Shown one piece after another: positions 5,009 to 8,907 of a stretch of DNA of 8,907 nucleotides; position 1 is the first letter of the stretch; the number at the start of each line of letters is the position of its first letter. The DNA is from Candidatus Sulfopaludibacter sp. SbA3. Lineage in GTDB: Bacteria; Acidobacteriota; Terriglobia; 2-12-FULL-54-10. The translations under genes were made by a program, and so were the position numbers. The DNA lies in NCBI GenBank assembly GCA_945865705.1, contig CAMBEY010000109.1, forward strand, positions 1 through 8,907, read 5' to 3'. The notes under the pieces were generated by a model. The model ran no database searches. It worked only from the letters and a program-made list of their open reading frames with translations, and was not told where the DNA came from.

Positions 5009-6625
5009 ATGAAGATTGTAGTCGCCGAAAAAATTTCGCGCAAGGGCGTGGACCTCCTGCGCGAGGAGAAAAGCTGGAAGGTAGTCGAGTGCGAGCCCGC
5101 GCGCGACAAGCTGATCCCCGAGCTGAAGGACGCCGACGCTCTCTTAATCCGCAGCGCCGTGCAGTGCGACGCCGCGCTGCTTGAACACGCGCCCAAGCTG
5201 AAAGTTATTGGCCGCGCCGGCATCGGCGTGGATAACGTGGACATTGAAGCCGCCACGAAGAAAGGCGTGCTGGTGATGAACACGCCGGGCGGCAACTCCG
5301 TCAGCGTCGCCGAGCATACGCTTGCACTGATGCTTTCGATGGCGCGCTCCGTGGCCCTGGCCAATGAGTCGATGCACGCCGGTCGCTGGGAGAAGAAACT
5401 TTTCGAGGGCAGCGAGTTGCGCGGCAAGACGCTCGGCCTGCTGGGCCTGGGCCGTATCGGCGTTGAGGTGGTCAAGCGCGCCAGAGCGTTTGAACTCGAC
5501 ATCATCGGCTATGATCCCTACATTTCACCGACTCTTGCTGAGGACCTGCACGTTGAACTGGTGTCGCTCAATGATCTCTTCGCGCGCTCGGATTATTTAA
5601 GTCTGCATACGCCGCTGACGCCGGAGACGGACAAGATCATCGGTCGCGAGAACCTGAAGAAAATGAAGAAGAGCGCACGCATCGTCAACTGCGCGCGCGG
5701 CGAACTGGTGGATGAGCAGGCCCTCGCCGAGGCCATCAGCAACGGGCAGATCGCCGGAGCGGCGCTCGACGTGTTCTGCGCCGAGCCGCTGAAAAACTCC
5801 GCGCTTACGGAGTTGAAACAAGTTGCGCTCACGCCGCACATCGCCGGCTCGACGGCGGAGGCGCAGGAGATCGTCGGCTACCGCATCGCCGAGCAGGTGC
5901 GCGATTATCTGAAGTCCTCGGTGATTCAGAACGCGGTGAACATGCCATCGCTGCCCGCTGAGGAGTATCGCCTGCTGGCGCCCTACCTCAATCTCGCCGA
6001 GCGGCTGGGCCAGTTGCTGGCGCAGATCGGCACCGGCGCGCCCAGCGTCTTCGAGATTCGCTACTCCGGCAAGCTCTCCAAGATGAACACCAGCCTGCTG
6101 CGCAACTCGGCGCTGAAGGGCCTGCTGAATCAGATACTCGACGAGAAATCCAACGTGGTGAACTCCGTGTCGATCGCGCAGGCACGCGGCATCCGCATTC
6201 AGGAGTCGCACGCGCAACGCACGGCGTCAGCCGACACCCTGCGTATCGCCGTAAAAGGCAATAGCCAAAACCAAGGCGCCGAGTCGTCCGTCGAGGGAGC
6301 GGTGCTGATGGGCGATGAGCCGCGCCTGCTGGTGCTCGACAACATCAACGTGGAGTGCCCGCTCTCCGGCAACCTGATCGTGATGAAGAACCTCGACGTG
6401 CCCGGCGTGATCGGCAAGACCGGCACGATCCTCGGCAAGCGCGGCATCAACATCGCCAGCTTCTCGCTGGGCCGCGAACGCGCGACGAAAGCAAAGGCGG
6501 CAAAAGGCCCGGTGGGCGCAGTCTGCGTGGTGCAGGTGGATGGGCAGACGCCCGCCGCCGTCATCAAGGAATTGACGAAGATTCCCGCCAACACCTTCGC
6601 CCGCGCCGTGGAGCTGCCCAGCTAA
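5009..6625 (+). CDS. serA: D-3-phosphoglycerate dehydrogenase, long (ACT-containing) form
   Basis: SerA oxidises 3-phosphoglycerate to 3-phosphohydroxypyruvate with NAD, the first step of serine synthesis. The 538-residue product is the long form with three parts. The first is a split substrate-binding domain with an inserted Rossmann domain (GLGRIG, 146-151; the acidic NAD-binding residue is D169 in GYDPYI). The second is an intervening allosteric substrate-binding domain (about 318-447), and the third is a C-terminal ACT domain (about 455-530, with LDVPGVIGKTGTIL at 462-475). The catalytic triad is intact: R230 in NCARGELVDE, E259 in CAEPL, H277 in TPHIAGST. The ACT domain suggests serine feedback inhibition. 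It contains a Lys/Ala-rich loop (ATKAKAAKGP, 492-501) not usual in the family. AGG at 4996-4998 serves the ATG at 5009, with a 10-nt spacer. No serB or serC is nearby. Confidence 0.97.
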   Translation: MKIVVAEKISRKGVDLLREEKSWKVVECEPARDKLIPELKDADALLIRSAVQCDAALLEHAPKLKVIGRAGIGVDNVDIEAATKKGVLVMNTPGGNSVSVAEHTLALMLSMARSVALANESMHAGRWEKKLFEGSELRGKTLGLLGLGRIGVEVVKRARAFELDIIGYDPYISPTLAEDLHVELVSLNDLFARSDYLSLHTPLTPETDKIIGRENLKKMKKSARIVNCARGELVDEQALAEAISNGQIAGAALDVFCAEPLKNSALTELKQVALTPHIAGSTAEAQEIVGYRIAEQVRDYLKSSVIQNAVNMPSLPAEEYRLLAPYLNLAERLGQLLAQIGTGAPSVFEIRYSGKLSKMNTSLLRNSALKGLLNQILDEKSNVVNSVSIAQARGIRIQESHAQRTASADTLRIAVKGNSQNQGAESSVEGAVLMGDEPRLLVLDNINVECPLSGNLIVMKNLDVPGVIGKTGTILGKRGINIASFSLGRERATKAKAAKGPVGAVCVVQVDGQTPAAVIKELTKIPANTFARAVELPS

Positions 6626-6668
6626 GGTTGGCGCAGCGGGCATCACGCGGCCTTCGTAACCGAACTTT

Positions 6669-7478
6669 TCACGAATCGCGCGTAAGCAGGTAAACGCCCC
6701 AGGCGCACATCAGAACTCCCGCTGCGCGCCCAAGAATCGGGGCGCGGGGCAGGAGTTTTTCTATCAGGACAAATGCCGCAATCGCCGCCACCCAAATCAG
6801 GTTCATTACCCCGGCGGCAAACAGCAGCAGCATCAGAGCCCAGCAGCAGCCCACGCAGAACAGGCCGTGGTGCAATCCCATACGGAAGGCTCCCCATGTG
6901 CCTTCGCGCCAGTGCTGCGTCAGGAATTGCAGCGGCGACTGGCAGTGCGTCAGGCAGGACTGCTTCCACGGCGCCCACTGGTAGAGTCCGGCGACAAGGA
7001 AGATGCCGCCGGCGAGCCGCGGCGAATTTGCGCTCATGGCGGAGGAGAGAAGCGCCGCGTGGTGCAGCGCGGTCTGAGACAGCGTGGCCAGCAGACTGAA
7101 GCCCGTCCAGGCGGCCAGATATCCGAAGAGGAAGGAAATGGTGGCCAGCCGGGAGTGTTGCCAGCCGCGGCGGCGATAGGTACCCACCACCAGCAGCATG
7201 ACTGGCGCGGCGGAGGGTAGCATCATCCCAACCATCATCACCGACCACATCACCAGCAACATGACGATGTTGGAGGCTGACCAGGCGCGCATGTCCATCA
7301 TCATGCCCATGGCCGCGTGCCGGGCCGCCTCGCTGGCCGCCAAGTTCATCTCCGCGGCCATGTGAAATAGATACACCCACGCCAGCAGCGTGATGGCTCC
7401 CAAGGCGAGAGAAATGATCACACGATCGCGGCGGACCAGACGCTCCAGTCCGGACCAGGCTTGAGTTTCGGAAGACAT
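6669..7478 (-). CDS. DUF2182 predicted metal-binding membrane protein
   Basis: The 269-residue polytopic protein matches DUF2182 (PF09948; COG5486, predicted metal-binding integral membrane protein). Landmarks are MWSVMMVGMMLPSAAPVML (77-95), LFGYLAAW (117-124), LYQWAPWKQSCLTHCQSP (165-182; C175 and C179), and MGLHHGLFCVGCCWALM (200-216; H203, H204, C208, C211, C212). There are about six to seven membrane segments (21-38, 69-99, 112-134, 154-167, 206-224, 226-241, 250-265). A Met/His-rich stretch, RHAAMGMMMDMRAW (53-66), lies before the second segment. Thiolates, imidazoles and thioethers in and beside membrane helices suggest soft-metal (for example copper) handling, which is inference. The gene starts 7 nt after the DUF1326 stop with no obvious ribosome-binding site, consistent with translational coupling. 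It converges on serA, leaving 43 nt between them with no clear terminator. Confidence 0.9.
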   Translation of the reverse strand: MSSETQAWSGLERLVRRDRVIISLALGAITLLAWVYLFHMAAEMNLAASEAARHAAMGMMMDMRAWSASNIVMLLVMWSVMMVGMMLPSAAPVMLLVVGTYRRRGWQHSRLATISFLFGYLAAWTGFSLLATLSQTALHHAALLSSAMSANSPRLAGGIFLVAGLYQWAPWKQSCLTHCQSPLQFLTQHWREGTWGAFRMGLHHGLFCVGCCWALMLLLFAAGVMNLIWVAAIAAFVLIEKLLPRAPILGRAAGVLMCAWGVYLLTRDS

Positions 7479-7485
7479 AAAGGAA

Positions 7486-8127
7486 TTACTTCTGATTGGT
7501 CCAGTTCACTTCCGCCACGGCGGCGAAGCAGTTGGGCCACTCAACCAGCAGGCCGCCGTGCTCGGCGCGCATGTGGGAGGTGGTGGCTACGTGCCCGTCA
7601 TCCCAAAAAAAGCCGCCCTTGGGATAGGTGATATGAACTTCGTTTTCCGCGCCTGAAACCGGATTGATCAAAGGCGTCAGCCGCACGTCCACCGAGCCGG
7701 GGATAGTGATCTCCGACCGTCCTGCGGCCAGCTTGAAAGCCACTTTCTTGCGGATTGGGCCTTCAAACTTCCCGATGGTTCCGGCTAAAGCTTCCCACGG
7801 CATACCGCCATGCTGGCCCGACAAAATGGAAGCGAAGGCATTCACCTGCGCGTCGCTGGCGTCTTCATCAATGAACAGTACGACGTGGCCGTTGCCCTCG
7901 TGAATGGCCTTGGGATATTTGCCCACCACCACCGCGCGCACTCCGTCCAGCTTGGTGTCGCCAAAAATTCCGGTCTTCACCGCAAAGCCAATAATGAATT
8001 CGCACTTCCCCTCATTGGGAAATCCGGCAAACTGGCAGTTGCAGCCATGCTGGCAATTGCAGGCCTCGACACTGTCGGCCTTCACCCGATAAGGAGTCTT
8101 CCCCCCGGCTTCCGTAGCAGTTGACAT
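7486..8127 (-). CDS. DUF1326 family cysteine-rich protein
   Basis: The 213-residue protein matches DUF1326 (PF06986; COG5588), function unknown. It has no signal peptide or membrane segment, so it should be cytoplasmic. The hallmark is the N-terminal cysteine cluster EACNCQHGCNCQF (21-33: C23, C25, C29, C31) with C42 shortly after. The remaining cysteine is C200 near the C-terminus. Further recognisable parts are HVVLFIDEDASDAQVNAF (81-98) and a central GQHGGMPWEALAG (104-116). The double CxC arrangement looks like a metal site or a redox centre, but this is inference. An AGGAG ribosome-binding site (8139-8135) lies 7 nt before the ATG. It is the first gene of a two-gene unit with the DUF2182 membrane protein. 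The pairing of these two families is, to my knowledge, recurrent across bacteria, which points to a shared function. Confidence 0.9.
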   Translation of the reverse strand: MSTATEAGGKTPYRVKADSVEACNCQHGCNCQFAGFPNEGKCEFIIGFAVKTGIFGDTKLDGVRAVVVGKYPKAIHEGNGHVVLFIDEDASDAQVNAFASILSGQHGGMPWEALAGTIGKFEGPIRKKVAFKLAAGRSEITIPGSVDVRLTPLINPVSGAENEVHITYPKGGFFWDDGHVATTSHMRAEHGGLLVEWPNCFAAVAEVNWTNQK

Positions 8128-8171
8128 GCATGAACTCCTGTTGTGTGAAATTTGGTCAAAGATTGGATTTA

Positions 8172-8177
8172 ATCATA
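8172..8177 (-). promoter_or_regulatory. Possible -10 box for the DUF1326-DUF2182 unit
   Basis: The minus strand reads TATGAT (5/6 match to TATAAT) in the most AT-rich part of the gap between the DUF1326 gene and rpsO, 45 nt before the DUF1326 ATG. The expected -35 position holds no good match (ACTTCT), so this is tentative. Confidence 0.35.
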
Positions 8178-8282
8178 ATTTTGTTGTTGTAGCCAGAAGT
8201 ATCGTGGCGATTGCCGGCGTGGCTTGAGTAATCCAGTGCCACCCAGGCGATACCTGATGCCGGCGCTATATCCGCAAACTGC

Positions 8283-8312
8283 TTTACACGCCTGCAATTT
8301 CTGTGTTACGTT
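8283..8312 (+). promoter_or_regulatory. Weak candidate promoter for rpsO
   Basis: TTTACA (8283-8288; 5/6 to the -35 consensus) is followed after 18 bp by TACGTT (8307-8312; only 3/6 to the -10 consensus). It would give a leader of about 30-35 nt before the rpsO ATG at 8352. The rest of the 224-nt divergent gap shows nothing clearer for the plus strand. The rpsO ribosome-binding site is AAAGGG at 8335-8340. Confidence 0.25.
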
Positions 8313-8351
8313 CGGTGGGTACGCCATTGAAGAGAAAGGGTAATAGACGGA

Positions 8352-8621
8352 ATGCCACTGGTAAGCGCGCTAAAGGCCCCTGTAATCGAGAAGTATCGAG
8401 TCCACGCCAAGGACACCGGTTCGCCGGAAGTTCAGTCGGCCATATTGACCGAGCGAATCAACATGCTCTCTGGTCATTTTAAGGATCACAAAAAAGATCA
8501 TGCTTCACGCCGCGGCCTGTTAATGATGGTCAATCGGCGGAGGCGTCTGCTCGACTATTTGAAGAGCCGGCATCATCAGCGCTACCAGGACCTGATTCAG
8601 AGTTTGGGGCTTCGTCGCTAA
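8352..8621 (+). CDS. rpsO: 30S ribosomal protein S15
   Basis: S15 is a primary binder of the 16S rRNA central domain and forms part of a bridge to the 50S subunit. The product is 89 residues, exactly the usual length, and four helices are expected. The sequence carries the family signature: KDTGSPEVQSAILTERI (20-36), LSGHFKDHKKDHASRRGLL (39-57), and VNRRRRLLDYLK (60-71), followed by a short basic tail ending GLRR. S15 often controls its own translation through a structured mRNA leader. The upstream region here is short, and I cannot assign such an element from reading alone. In many bacteria pnp follows rpsO, and it would begin beyond this window. Confidence 0.98.
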   Translation: MPLVSALKAPVIEKYRVHAKDTGSPEVQSAILTERINMLSGHFKDHKKDHASRRGLLMMVNRRRRLLDYLKSRHHQRYQDLIQSLGLRR

Positions 8622-8751
8622 GATTGCGGCTGGAAACCGGCGGCTGGTGTGGAGTGATCGCATTGGCGGCCCCGCAAATCATTCAAGGTTTTTGGCCAGT
8701 TGTTTTTGCACCGGACGGATTCGTCAAGCCAGATTGTTGATCGGGATTCGC

Positions 8752-8784
8752 TTAGCAGATTTTTAGCAAGCGTTTAGCAAGGCA
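8752..8784 (+). repeat. Three TTAGCA repeats at exact 11-bp spacing
   Basis: TTAGCA starts at 8752, 8763 and 8774. The last two copies extend to TTTAGCAAG. The spacing of one helical turn places all three on the same face of the DNA, an arrangement typical of direct-repeat protein-binding sites, though no protein can be named. Confidence 0.55.
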
Positions 8785-8789
8785 TCTCC

Positions 8790-8810
8790 GGCATTCCATG
8801 ATGGAAGGCC
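8790..8810. repeat. Compact inverted repeat downstream of the phased repeats
   Basis: Eight of nine symmetric pairs match around a 3-nt centre: GGC (8790-8792) with GCC (8808-8810), one A/G mismatch, then TTCCA (8794-8798) with TGGAA (8802-8806). As RNA it would fold into a hairpin, and as DNA it could be a dyad operator. TTTTT occurs only at 8826-8830, 15 nt past the stem, which is too far for a normal intrinsic terminator. Confidence 0.5.
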
Positions 8811-8849
8811 AGACAGCCCACGCAGTTTTTAACAATCAGGAATCGAGCC

Positions 8850-8907
8850 ACAAGCGGCCATGCGGGCGTGAGGAAGGTTTCTCGCCCCTGCATCAGGCCG
8901 CTATTGT
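8850..8907 (+). other. Long imperfect hairpin at the window edge, possible pnp leader structure
   Basis: The outer arms ACAA/TTGT (8850-8853 with 8904-8907) and GCGGCC/GGCCGC (8854-8859 with 8896-8901) enclose ATGC/GCAT (8860-8863 with 8890-8893) and GGGCG/CGCCC (8864-8868 with 8883-8887). An inner short stem of about four pairs (8871-8882, including one G-U) closes on a four-base loop. Two-nucleotide bulges lie on the 3' side. That is about 23 base pairs. The position after rpsO suggests an RNase III-type processing hairpin of a pnp leader, as known in E. coli, or a terminator whose T-run lies outside the window. Confidence 0.45.

Larger units (their letters stand above)
8622..8907. other. 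286-nt non-coding region downstream of rpsO
   Basis: No credible coding sequence was found on either strand up to the window edge. The region begins with a five-pair GCTGG/CCGGC mini-hairpin with an AAA loop (8629-8641, one G-U pair) that lacks a T-run, so it is not a convincing terminator. A weak long-loop pairing ATTGGC/GCCAGT (8662-8667 with 8695-8700) precedes TTTTT at 8703-8707. Three phased repeats, a palindrome and a long hairpin follow and are listed separately. Confidence 0.6.

Noticed and set aside
5597..6217. 206-codon minus-strand open frame inside serA
   Set aside because: Antisense shadow of an intact serA catalytic and ACT-linker region, with no motif of its own and high Arg/Leu/His content typical of such shadows.
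6626..6668. Possible terminator between the convergent serA and DUF2182 genes
   Set aside because: GGTT/AACC ends can be paired, but the stem between them is not continuous and no T-run follows on either strand.
6643..7380. 245-codon alternative minus-strand frame overlapping the DUF2182 gene
   Set aside because: The frame at 6669-7478 contains all DUF2182 motifs and membrane segments. The alternative frame has none.
8629..8641. Mini-hairpin right after the rpsO stop as an intrinsic terminator
   Set aside because: Only five pairs including one G-U, and no following T-run.
1..8907. CRISPR array, insertion sequence, tRNA or attachment site
   Set aside because: No regularly spaced repeat of CRISPR length, no transposase or integrase gene, and no cloverleaf-like sequence was seen on reading both strands.

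Overview
This 8.9 kb window looks like chromosomal DNA from a GC-rich Gram-negative bacterium. The evidence is an LPS inner-core heptose enzyme (HldE), a secreted DUF2147 protein with a Sec signal peptide, and housekeeping genes (serA, rpsO) in the same base composition. The mix of genes resembles Acidobacteriota or deltaproteobacterial-type genomes, but that placement is an impression, not something the sequence proves.

Layout. Positions 1-2988 (minus strand) hold a possible envelope cluster read right to left: a DUF2147 exported protein, a multi-pass membrane protein with an internal duplication, and hldE, whose 3' end lies outside the window. Positions 3083-4366 (minus) encode a solitary CaiB/BaiF-type class III CoA-transferase. 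Its 5' end overlaps the 5' end of a divergent hicB-hicA toxin-antitoxin pair (4353-4815, plus). Positions 5009-6625 (plus) hold a long-form serA (3-phosphoglycerate dehydrogenase, serine biosynthesis) behind a recognisable sigma70-like promoter. Converging on it are two minus-strand genes, a DUF1326 cytosolic-type protein and a DUF2182 membrane protein. They are 7 nt apart, rich in Cys, His and Met, and are probably a two-gene metal-related unit of unknown function. Positions 8352-8621 (plus) hold rpsO (ribosomal protein S15). The last 286 nt carry no gene, but they do contain three helically phased 11-bp repeats, a compact palindrome and a long imperfect hairpin at the window edge. In many bacteria pnp follows rpsO, and the hairpin is placed where a pnp leader element would be expected.

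No CRISPR array, transposase, tRNA or rRNA gene was seen. The best candidates for something not well described are the DUF1326/DUF2182 pair, the duplicated membrane protein, the start-codon overlap between the CoA-transferase and hicBA, and the structured region downstream of rpsO.
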